This document shows, in pieces, positions 23,371-33,501 of a stretch of 64,000 nt of DNA. How positions within the stretch are numbered: the stretch's first letter is position 1; the number at the start of each line of letters is the position of its first letter. The position numbers and the translations under genes were made by a program. Origin of the DNA: Sweltsa coloradensis (Eukaryota; Arthropoda; Insecta; Plecoptera; Chloroperlidae). The notes below the pieces were generated by a model. It saw only the letters and a list, made by a program, of their open reading frames with translations, had not been told where the DNA came from and ran no database searches. The stretch is from the NCBI GenBank assembly GCA_024449915.1, contig JAMZAV010000786.1:1-64000 (forward strand), given 5' to 3'.

Positions 23371-24311
23371 CTAGGAAAACGCTAAAGTCCCGCCGCGTTG
23401 ATGGATGAGCGTTTTTGTAAGTTTTTAGTTTGTTTAGGACCACTTTTCCTTTGCAAGTGCTTTTTGAATGCATTGTAGGTGATTGTCGTCAAGTTTTTAT
23501 TGTTACTTGTTAATTGTTATTATAAACCTCAAAAAACTCATATTAAAACCTTTATTTATATGGATTCTGGCTAACTTTTTCAACGTTTTCTTTCAAAAAG
23601 CAATACATCACCATTACCTTAATGTCCATGTGAAATATGAACGTTGTAGCCCCACCCGTTAGGTCAGAATCGGCCCAAATGTCACGAAAATATCGCACTA
23701 AAAATCGAAAAAAATCGTAAAAATACGATATTCATGAGAAATATTTCTTCAATTGTACCCAAAAACGTGGCAGTTCTAAGTTCAAAGATTTCAAAGGTCT
23801 CCAAAAATTTCATCGCAATTGGAGTATCGGTTTAGCTGGAATCGTGTTAACAAACACACAAAAATACAAACTAAAAAAACAAGAAAAACGAAAAAATCGT
23901 AAAATTGCGATTTTCATGAGAAATAATTTTTCGATTGCGCTCAAAAAGGTGGCAGTTCTAAGTTCAAAGATTTCAAAGGTCTCCAGAAAATTTCATCGCA
24001 ATCGGAGTATCGGTTTAGCCGGAATCGTGTTAACCACAAAAAAACAACAAAAAAAAAAAGAAAAACGAAAAAAATCGTAAAATTACGATTTTCAAGAGAA
24101 ATAATTTTTTGATCGATTTTTTTCCTACGGTGCAGTTCTAAGTTCAGAGATTTCGAAGGTCTCCATAAAATTTCATCGCAATCGAAGTATCGGTTTAGCC
24201 GGAATCGTGTTCACAGACACACAAAAATAAAAAAAAAAAGAAAGAAAAAAAAAACATTCCGGATTTTTTTCTCCAGTGTAGTGAAATGGAATCTTCGCTT
24301 CGCTCATCCAA
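23371..24311 (-). mobile_element. Helentron-like element E with three 181-bp units
   Basis: The left edge is CTAGGAAAACGCTAAAGTCC and CGCCGCGTTGATGGATGAG, and the right edge CTTCGCTTCGCTCATCCAA. It has the same type of 3' end as element B, but the repeated part is the segment with GCAGTTCTAAGTTC, present at 23769, 23950 and 24131. Only 9 bases separate it from element F. Confidence 0.8.
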
Positions 24312-25181
24312 TTAGTAGTTTTATGGCACTTTAACAGCTAAGATTATTCGCGCCTCCAAGAAAAAAACAATTTCTATAAGTTTGAGTTACTTCTTTCCAA
24401 GGGGTGGAACGTAATGTGTGACGCGGGGGGACAAGGGGCAGACAAACCAGTGCTGGTCAGAACCAGCCACAAGCGTAAGGGGAGGGCATGGGTTCCTCGA
24501 CGACGTGGTCGTTTTCGTCTGTGTCATCGTCCGTCCGTGTTGTCATTGTCGTCGTCGTCGGGGAGGTAGTCAAAGGGAAGGGAAAGTTCCCCGACGACGA
24601 CCCAGAGCTCGCCATTAGTTTCAGGGTGTGAAACTCCCCTACTCACAGGCCAAACCACGAGAAGGTTGCGAGTTGGACTTTGATGGCCCAGTGTAAAATG
24701 TACTTACCTATGTAAATGTTACATGTATGTACCAAACTGTATTGGAAATAAAATTCATTCATTTATTCATTAGTGTACACAAAATCAGTTTATTGGTGGT
24801 CAACATCGCTAACCACTGCGCCTGAAAGAGTTAACAACTAAAGTTGGCCTAAAACATCTATAATAGATGTTACAGTCTCATTCAAATTACCGCCTGGTAA
24901 CCGATCAACTTCTTCATCTGCTTACCAATCTGCCAAACTCAAAGCACTCCGGTATATAAGTCATAACAAAGAAACAAAAAAAAAACATTTTCAAAAATCA
25001 ATTTTTAGTAGCTTACTATTGAGAGTAATGGATAATAACGGTAAAATTATCAGTATTATTATCGTTGTATATAATTGCTAATGAATCGTATATTTTTGAC
25101 ATTGGTATAATTTATATGTCAACATTAACTTAAAATTGGCTTGACTTTAGTAGTGAATTAAAGTTCACTCTAGTTGCTGTA
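24312..25181 (+). promoter_or_regulatory. Striatin upstream region, promoter not resolved
   Basis: This stretch lies between the last upstream Helentron-like element and the first striatin exon and should hold the promoter and 5' UTR. I see no convincing TATA or initiator element. A GC-rich patch at about 24415-24620 has many CGTC/GACGAC runs and could be CpG-rich, but a piece at 24690-24770 ending in repeated ATTC looks like a LINE or SINE 3' tail. That puts repeat DNA close to the gene. Confidence 0.3.
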
Positions 25182-25199
25182 ATGGCGGCCATGTCATGA
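25182..25199 (+). promoter_or_regulatory. Possible five-codon upstream ORF before striatin
   Basis: ATG GCG GCC ATG TCA TGA reads as M-A-A-M-S-stop. Its stop overlaps the first in-frame striatin ATG in the arrangement ATGA, and the better start at 25229 lies 30 bases downstream. If the transcript begins upstream of 25182, ribosomes would meet this ORF first, and it would favour reinitiation at 25229. The transcription start is not known from sequence, so this is an inference. Confidence 0.4.
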
Positions 25200-25438
25200 A
25201 GGTACCTAGTCAGTTCTGTGGGCCCACAATGGAAGACGGCTCCCAATCACAAATATCAAATCACAACGGACAGTTAGGACCTTCAAGTGGTGTTATAAAT
25301 GTAGGTAATAAGCAAAATGAAGAGGGAATCCAAAGAACACAGTACTCCATACCTGGAATATTACATTTCATTCAACATGAGTGGGCTCGTTTCGAGATGG
25401 AGAGATCGCAATGGGAAGTGGATAGGGCAGAATTACAG
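25196..25438 (+). CDS. STRN: Striatin exon 1: N-terminus, caveolin-binding and start of coiled coil
   Basis: The reading frame gives a variable Ser/Asn/Gln-rich start followed by the family signature QYSIPGILHFIQHEWARFE. This contains the aromatic-spaced caveolin-binding motif, and the exon ends in the charged helix EVDRAELQ. It ends in phase 0 at CAG followed by GTAAAT. Two in-frame starts are possible: 25196 (MKVPSQ) and 25229 (MEDGSQ). I favour 25229, because its context (A at -3, G at +4) is stronger and a Met-acidic start resembles known striatins. A five-codon upstream ORF (25182-25199) ends across the 25196 ATG. Confidence 0.93.
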
Positions 25439-25547
25439 GTAAATAAACGTCTTTGTAGCTGCCTTATTTTGTAGTTAGTACACTCGTAACACCATGCTTA
25501 ATGTGTGTAGTTATCTCGTGTTTAGTCTGAAATATAAACGCATTAGA

Positions 25548-26465
25548 TGGTAGTCCTAGCCTAGGCCCTAGCCCTATCCTAACATGTCTCAAAACATCAA
25601 AGGGACAACAGGGAATGTCCTAGGGCCTAGGCCTAGCCTAGGCGTAGGGCAAACATGGAATGTCCTAGGGTTAGGGCCTAGGCCTTAGACTGGACTAGGG
25701 CTAAGGGCCTACTTTTTAGTAGGGCTTGGTTAGGACTAGGGCCTAGGCGAAGCGCTAGGGCCTAGGCCTGAGCCAATTCAGCTTAGGCTAGTGCTTACTA
25801 GGCCCTAGGCCCTAGCCTTGCCTTTAGAATCATTAAATGGTCCAGGGCTAGACTAGACCTACCCTAGACTTAGCCATACCCTTATTATTATTATTATTTT
25901 TATTATTAACAGCTAGGCCTAGGATAGCTAGGCATCTAGCCCTAGCCTAAGTCCCTATGTCAAAACTTTACTTTACTTTAGGCCTACTTTCCTTTAATTT
26001 ACTCTTTGTCATATAGGTTTAGGCCTATATGGCCTAAAGCCATCAGTTAAATAGGCCTAGGGCCTAGTAGGTAGGCCTACATTAGTAGGCCTAAATGTGA
26101 AAAGTAAGCCTAGGTCTAGAGATTAGCCTATACCATGTCTGAGTGACAGCTAGCGCAAATAACCCTAGAACAAGAAGTGTCATATGCCTATATAGACTCT
26201 GTTGATTTGTTATAGGCCTAACTGAGCATTGCCCTTTCAGTTAAAATCACAAACAGTATGGATGGACCTCCTAGACCTAGCCTAGCCTAGACCTAGATTT
26301 TTGGGGAGGCCTACTCTTTCAGTTGGTGTTAGTCAATTTAACAATGCGATCTTCGGGGAAAAGCATAGGTTAGGGGGGGACCGGTAGGGCTGGTAGGCCT
26401 AGTCGAGACGTTTTTTAGCAACAAGAATCATTGTAGATGTAGACCTATCTGTTGTTAAGTAGGCC
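25548..26465 (+). repeat. Intronic stretch saturated with AGGCCTA/CCTAGG motifs
   Basis: The first kilobase of striatin intron 1 is built largely from overlapping AGGCCT, TAGGGCCTAGG and CCTAGCC strings in both orientations, with almost no other recognisable sequence. There is no coding frame. The same motif is scattered through the whole window. Confidence 0.7.
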
Positions 26466-27748
26466 TAGTGTTGGGACTTGAAAATTTTCACGTGAAAATT
26501 TTCATGAAAAATTTCAATTCATTGAAAATTTTTCAAGGGCCGTGCATTGAAAATTTTCAAGTTTTTATTTTTATTATGTTGTTTATTATGCAGCGGTATT
26601 TGGTATTAAGTATTTGGCTAGCTTCTTGCACAGCAATAGGAATGCATGCTGGGGCCTAGCCTAGAACAGAGGCATTGACATAGGCCTAGAAGTTTGTCAA
26701 TGTGGGAGCTATGTCACATTGCAAATACGAAGCTTGCAAATGAAGGTCTAGCTAACTTATTATTTTTGTAGGTTGTATAGCCAATAGTCTGGTTGGGCCT
26801 TACCAGATAAAATCCATCTTTAATTAGCACAAATGCTAGAGGGTTATGCAGAACTTAAATGCCTAGGGTAAGGCCTACCCTAGTGGAATGGAAAGACCAG
26901 GACAAACATTACCTACTTTGGTGTGAGGTCTTTGCCTCCAATTAGTCTGTAGGTAGGCCTACTGTATTGTTTTTAGTGACTGTGACTAAGTACTAGGAAA
27001 CTTCACAAACGCTTTTTCAGGTGCGTTGTTGGATGAGCGTAATTTTTTAAAATGAAAAAATCGTAAAATATTTTCACGCGAAATTATTTTTCGATTGCGC
27101 TCATAAAAGTGGTGGTTCTAAGTTCAGAGTTTTCGAAGGCCTCCAGAGAATTTTATAGGAATTGGAGTATCGGTTTAGCCGGAATCGTGTTAACAAACAG
27201 ACAAAAATACAAAAAAAAAACGGATTTTTTCTCCAGTGTAGTGGAAATGGAATCGTCACTTTGCTCATCCAATAATCTAGGCTTTCTCTTAACCACCTGA
27301 AACGTTGGGTGTATTTTTTTACATTTGATATACCGGTACTAATATGTTTTATGTTGCTTTTGTTTCCATCATTCATGCTGGATACTATCCCAATTCAATT
27401 TTCAACATTTTTGTCTTAACGATTATTTTTATAATGTAGGCCCACAGATAATAGAGTACACTACGTGGTGTACTCTGTTATCTGTGGTAGGCCTATTTTG
27501 CTATTTGCAAATTGCAAGAATAAAATTAATCAACAAGATATATTGCATATATTAGACTTATTCCACCTTCAGCCTGAGTCCCACTGTAGGCCTACATCCT
27601 TGATAGAAATAAATTATTTTTATTTATAATATGGTAAATTCAGTTCAAATAACAGATTAACAAACCTTGAAAATTTTCACGAAAATTTTCATGAAAATTT
27701 TCATGAAATTTTCAAGATTATTTTTTTTCATGAAAATTCCCATCACTA
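26466..27748 (+). mobile_element. hAT-type element with a nested Helentron-like element
   Basis: Ends are TAGTGTTGGGA and TCCCATCACTA, inside a perfect 8-bp duplication AGTAGGCC (26458-26465, 27749-27756). Subterminal GAAAATTTTCA(T/C)G repeats occur at both ends (26480-26565, 27665-27740). The interior has no transposase. Element H at 26993-27272 is inserted in it. Confidence 0.9.
26993..27272 (-). mobile_element. Helentron-like element H, shortest copy
   Basis: 280 bases from CTAGGAAACTTCACAAACGC to GCTCATCCAA. It has both ends and the GGTTCTAAGTTCAGAG segment, but none of the 160-base central units. It lies in the hAT element at 26466-27748 and is therefore younger than it. Confidence 0.85.
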
Positions 27749-28000
27749 AGTAGGCCTAGGCCTAGCCTAAGCCTAGCCCAGCAATTGTGCACTACAATCA
27801 AAAGTTTCATTTCATTTCATTTATTTGCAGTTTTGGATAACATTACATAGTTAATATCATTTGATATAACTGCCATATTAACATTGTCAAGAATTTTACA
27901 AACAAACACATAGTATAACATACAAATATACAAAGATACAGATGTCAATGTCATACTACCGGTACAACAAAACAATTTACTCTTTGGCTATTATATAATA

Positions 28001-28748
28001 GGAAGTGGCTATTTAACCGTAGCTACGGGAAAATTACGATTCTCAATTCGTCCGTAGCATGAACGAAGATCAGCGGAAATAATCGAAGGTATCCGAATCG
28101 TCCGCGGGATACCACGTAACTAGGCCAATAGCTTCAAATATCACAGTGCATTGTGGCAGAGTGGTAGCGCGTCCGAATTCTATGCGAGAGGTCGGCGGTT
28201 CAAATTTTCGTTTGGTCGTTTTTTTTTTTTTACCGTTCTATTTGGGTTCATGTTTTTTCTGCAAATGATTTCCCTACATTCGGTCCCGTCGCAAACACAA
28301 TTCTAGATGATAAAAGCGTTTAAAAAGTGCTGCGTCGCTCTAGCCTAGTTTTAGGATACAATCGATAAGAGCGCACCCGAAATCCTTTCCGTTAAAAACG
28401 AGTTTAGATTTAAAATAGCAACGTTAAAGGTTTGGTAAGTAGAGTATTTTATTGAAAAGGTTGGTAGGCCTACTAAGTAAATGTCATAATAAACATGGCG
28501 CGCCGGCAACAGTGAAATGGTAGTGTTTGTGTTCAATCTTTATTAATTATAACATAATTCGTATATTTTCAGAGTGGTTATTATTGAATTAACGTAATTT
28601 ACTTCCCGTTCCTACGGTTAAATTAGCAGGCCTAATTTTTCCGTACCAGTTCGAGTACCTTCGGTGATTTCCGCCGATGTTCGTTCATGCTACGGACGAA
28701 TTGAGAAGTACGTAATTTTCCCGTAGCTACGGTCGAATAGCCTCAGCG
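28001..28748 (+). mobile_element. Mutator-like short element with 9-bp duplication and long inverted repeats
   Basis: A perfect 9-bp duplication TATATAATA flanks it (27992-28000, 28749-28757). Inside, GGCTATTTAACCGTAGCTAC, GGGAAAATTACG and the segment through CAATTCGTCCGTAGCATGAA are matched in inverse at 28610-28742, giving arms of about 110-120 bases with small gaps. Long terminal repeats plus a 9-bp duplication fit Mutator-like short elements. It carries a tRNA-like sequence in its left part and no transposase. Confidence 0.8.
28148..28210 (+). tRNA. tRNA-like fragment inside the Mutator-like element
   Basis: TGGCAGAGTGGTAGCGC is a good box A with D arm and GGTTCAAATT a good box B, 35 bases apart. 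A T run follows 28219. The acceptor stem is not closed convincingly, so this is a captured or degraded tRNA or SINE promoter. Confidence 0.4.
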
Positions 28749-28757
28749 TATATAATA

Positions 28758-31443
28758 TTGTTTCACTGTTTTGCATATTTGTGGTAGGCCTAGGCCTATG
28801 CTACCGGTAGCCTACTGGTTAATTGCTAATTATTAATTTGTTTTAATTTGTTTGTAGCCCCTACTTGTAGGCCTATTGATATATTTTGCTATTTAAACTT
28901 ACTTTTGATTAATCTTACGTTCTGTATTCTGAATCTGATTGGTCCTCCCGTCATGATAGCTGACCGTAAAAATAGCAAACACCTTGTTCTTACATTCAAC
29001 ATGTAAGCCTAACACAGACAGGCCTTAGGAATGAGTTGTTTAAACGTTTAACAGCGAGATTTGTCTCCACGATTTCGTTTACAATCTGCGCTGCAGTTTA
29101 GAGATGGGACATTTAAACGTGAAGTAGACGGTTATAATTTATTAAATTCACAAATCGTATACGTAGTAAATTTTTTTTATTTTTTTAATCAAAAAAGTTT
29201 TTAAATTTTAAAATTTTTTTTGCCGGGCGGTAGGGAATTATTGCCGGCCCGCCCGGCGGTCCGGGCCTGGGGAGAACACTGCTTTAAATAAGTTATTACG
29301 TCAAACAAATAAATATTTAATGACTTTTAAAGCATGCAAATGTTGGTCACCCATGGAGTGCAACAGCTCCATGGTCATGACTTTAAGTTGCGATAAAAAC
29401 CCACCAGGTGGCAGGTCACTCCAAACAGTAAGTGGAAGTAAAGGTATAGCTGCCATTTTGAATTTACATGTATGGTGCTCCATGAACGGTGAAAGTTAAT
29501 TTAAGTGTTTTATATATCTCAAAACATCCGGATAAATGGGCGAGTGTATTTATTCATCATCAACTCCGTGACATCGTTAGATTGACGATATTAATTAAAA
29601 ACATTAATTGGGGTGCGTTATTAACTAGCTAGAACATTGAGTAAAGAACTTATCTTTAAAAGCACATGTTCATAACCTCAAAATTGAGATGTTGTTTATT
29701 GCAATATGCACACATTCATCAGCTCCGTGGCCATCAGCTCCATGGCACTCCATGGTCAAAGCAGGACCATGGAGTTGATTTTTTGGCGTTTTTACATGTT
29801 TACAGAATCGGATAGCTGTCTCAACTTATATTGTAGATTTAGGCCTACTAGAATTCAATTATTTTGATTAATATTTGGTTTTTATTATTGCACTGCAATT
29901 CTCCAAGCAAAAACTCTGTCGCAGAAAGAGATTTTTAAACGGCCCTAGAAATCCTTAAAACACATTTTTGATCTCTGCCAGCATGTGGAGTTACTTTTTA
30001 AGCAATATTAGGAGAACCTGTAGCCTAAATGTGCAAAATATGTACCTAATTAAAAAAATCTTTAAAATCATTTTTTTTCATCCTCGTTTTGTCCCTAATC
30101 TAGAGAACGACCCTTATAGAACCCGACAAGGAATGCATTTAAACAAAACACATGTTGGCAAAATGACAATCATCGCTATGATCGTGAACATTCACTGCAC
30201 ACAAGGAGCACACACAAGTGAACAATTTTAGCAATTTTCCAATTTTATTGATGCTAGGACGAATTTTAAAGTAATAGAAATGAAGTCATCAAATACAACA
30301 ATGTTTCAAGTTGTAGTAATTGTAAACCTACAAATCTTAGATAATAAACACTTAGGCGCCTAGAAACAATAACATCATCACCTTTAAAGGGCCTATTGTA
30401 CTCATTGTAGCAATAGGACTACAGTAATTCACATAGCCTACATTACAAAGGAGAAAATAGGCTTAGACTATGATTTCAATCAATTTAAAATGTTCATACC
30501 ACTAAACCAACTAAAGTACCTAAGCTACTTTAAAAGGACTTCAAAAACCCCTAAAACTCACCAAATCGAATCTAGGCCCCCGGACCCCCACTATTTTTGG
30601 CCGTACCCGGCAATGTTTATGGAATACCCAGCTATCATTTTTTTCTGGGGAGAACACTGTTTAAAGTAACAACTAACAAGTATATTATTTCAAACTTATT
30701 TTGGTTACAGGTATATAATTATTAGGCCTATATTAACACATGATGTCATTAAAATTATAAAAGAACTTGGAGAAATGCTACTGGGGACAGGCATGAAGCT
30801 GATGTTCAAGGCTTTAACCATCAGTTTTTGTCATTATAAAATTATATAGGCCTATTCAAATGTTCTATTTTATGGTCAAATAGTACCCTAGGTACTATAC
30901 ATTATTATTTGTTTTAAGGAGTAAAAATAAAACTCAAAATAATAATTTTGAAGCATACCTAGTATACATTTGTCCCTAATCTGGGGAACAACCCTTAAAT
31001 GTGCATGTAGAGTTTTATATAAACGTGTATTTATATGATAGTAAAAAAATAAATGGAATGTCATTTTGTTATCACTTTCGGAGCCTACACAAACACAGGC
31101 TAACAAATTAGTCCGATTGTTTTCTAAAGGTGCTTAGTTTTGCTGGAGGTGCCGGGTCCTAGGCTGTATTGAGGCATCTTGCCTGTTACACACGGTTGAA
31201 GTGCCTGGTAATTAAATGCGAGTGTGAGAATAAAATGGTAGTTAATTATTTGTCGGGCGCTTATAAGTACAAAATTACGATTTTTGTTGTAAAACCTTGG
31301 CCTCCGCTATCTAAAATTTATTTTAAACAAAAAAAACTAATACATTTTTTAAAATAAGAAAATAAGGCTTAAGTAATAATGTCTAAAAACACAAATTTTG
31401 AGGGGTTAAACGTTTAGGAAACTAAACGCTTTTTCCCATCCCT
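28758..31443. other. Intron 1 repeat-rich stretch, no gene
   Basis: CTGGGGAGAACACTG occurs at 29267-29281 and, with one variant base after it, at 30646-30660; it looks like a hAT end (CAGTGTTCTCCCC in inverse). Seven CTCCATGG-type palindromes cluster at 29350-29775. The outer sequences TAGAGATGGGA (29099) and TCCCATCCCTA (31433) could be ends of one element, but their flanks do not match. No coding frame. Confidence 0.35.
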
Positions 31444-31474
31444 ACTAGGCCTACAACTTTCAAGTGTAAGTTAA

Positions 31475-33497
31475 AGGGCCCGTTCACCGCTTTAACAAGT
31501 TATTCTTAAAATCAAGTACGAACATAAAAATTAGGTTCATTGTGTATATTTCCAGACCTACGTCAATAGGGGTCTTTAAATTCATCGGCGCGTTTCGGGT
31601 CAGTGACGTCACTGGTACGGAGCTGGCGAGGTGTTGCAACACAGCACCGCTACTAGCGGCGAGTAACGCGTGAGGCAGGTCCCGATCTATCTATTGAGAT
31701 AGTCTGTTCTACTGAAAACACAGCGGAAGGCCTGCGATCATCTGATTAACAATACGTTACAGTTAAACTTAAACCAACACCTGTTTTGAAACACATACCT
31801 ACGTTATTGTCGTCAATTTAATGGAATAAATATTATATTGGCACGTTCTTATAAAGTTAGATGTTGCCAATCATGACAGGTAGGCCTATCAGTGGAGTTG
31901 AATAAGTATTGCCTATACAACAACATAATACACGCGATAGTGATTCTTACACAGACATAAACACACACACACTCATTATACAGAATTACTTGCCCTTTAA
32001 AAAAATAAAAGCGATTTGGTTATAGCATTTAAAAAATTCAATTATTCTTCCACAATAAGTGAAATTACATGATTAAAGTAATTCCAAACGCTATGGGCTA
32101 ACAGCAGTTTCCGTAATCATGTAAATGTCGGGATTGCCAGTGGTGAGGATCGAACCGCGGACGTCCCGAATAACTCTCGCGCGTTTTGCATGTACTACAT
32201 CTATCCGAAAACCGATTAACAATGTATCATTATCCCAAGCGGCATTTAATTTAATTTTCTCATGGAATACTCTGTATATTTATTATTTAAAGCCGCCTTA
32301 TGACCACACTTGTGTATAGAATGAATAACAAATCTATGTTGCCTGTTAGATCAGTTTCTGTTCGTAATTGTAGCCATAAACAATGAGTAGGTATGCTTAA
32401 TAACGCCAGACATCAATGTTTCTCTATTGTACTGATGGAATTTTTTTTCCAAAGCTTTTCGTGGCGTAAAATATTGAGAACATCTTTGAAAACTATCATT
32501 TGCCCAAAACTACTATGCTTAGTTATTATACACTGCGCCGACTCACGTTCAAGCAATTCACTAATAAAGTCACTCTCGTCGCAACAATGGGACTCTTTGT
32601 CGGTTGACATTTTGACATTTTGTGTACAAACACTACTGAATAGGATTCGCTTGCCCTGTAACGTATAATAAACATTCTTATTTTTTTGTACCTATTACAC
32701 CACTCAATGACATCATGAACGATTGATCGAAACGAGTGCACGTGTCCAACTGATGTGAAGAGGTCTGCGTAAGGTTTCTGGGCAGTGTTTAATGTTTATT
32801 CTCTTCCTTTTTAGGCCCATTAGCTTATCGCTTTTTGTTTATTTCGTTCGAGTATGCAGGCACACCCCACTCATAATTATTTGTATATTTTTTAATATTT
32901 TTAATTAATTTCTCACCATTATGCTATATAGATTAGAAGAACCATTCCAAACACAAACAAAGATTTAAAAATCCACGTCAACAGCATATTCGACAAAAGG
33001 ATGAACAAATAACGTAGCCTACTGGCATCGGCAGTAAATATATATTTCGGCTAGGTGTACGGGGTTTTAAATGTGTATACAGCAAGTGCGCTGTGCGCTT
33101 ATCAAGTCGATTGTCAAAACTACATAACTTCGTAAACACTTCTACACTTGAGCCGAATAACACATGGCATGCGTTTTTATTTCAACCTAATTTGAAGCGA
33201 GTATGCCATACTTGACTAGGCCTACATGTCATATCCCCCCTCCCCAAGCATCTTTAAATGTCCAATACGATAACTCAGTTCGCCGCGACACCCGGCTACT
33301 CGACTCCGAAGCCGAGGGCCGTGTCGTGCGTTGTTGCCAGTACAGCGAAGTTGCGAAAACGTAGTCAATTTCATTACATATTTAACAATTAATATATGGT
33401 GATTATGATTATTTTCGAGAAAGAATTTGTTGTAAATGGAGTCTACTTAGGTAAATAGATGTCTGGGTAACCTTTACATAAGAGGTGAACGATCCCT
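31475..33497. mobile_element. TTAA-flanked inverted-repeat element, about 2.0 kb
   Basis: AGGGCCCGTTCACC at the left is matched by GGTGAACGATCCCT at the right, each bordered by TTAA (31471-31474, 33498-33501). TTAA duplication is typical of piggyBac-type elements. The interior has no long open frame, so it is non-autonomous. GC-rich blocks lie near both ends (31590-31690, 33275-33350). Confidence 0.6.
32118..32205 (-). tRNA. tRNA-like fragment
   Basis: On the minus strand GGTTCGATCCTCACCACTGG supplies a box B and 3' arm after GCGCGAGAGTTATTCGGGAC. The D arm is poor. Probably a tRNA-derived relic within the TTAA-flanked element. Confidence 0.35.
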
Positions 33498-33501
33498 TTA
33501 A

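Noticed and set aside
24418..24618. GC-rich open frame upstream of striatin as a gene
   Set aside because: The frame is driven by GTCGTC/GACGAC runs, with no domain and no splice structure. A regulatory or repeat origin is more likely.
29099..31443. One hAT element spanning TAGAGATGGGA to TCCCATCCCTA
   Set aside because: The ends look related, but the flanking octamers do not match, so a single element is not supported.
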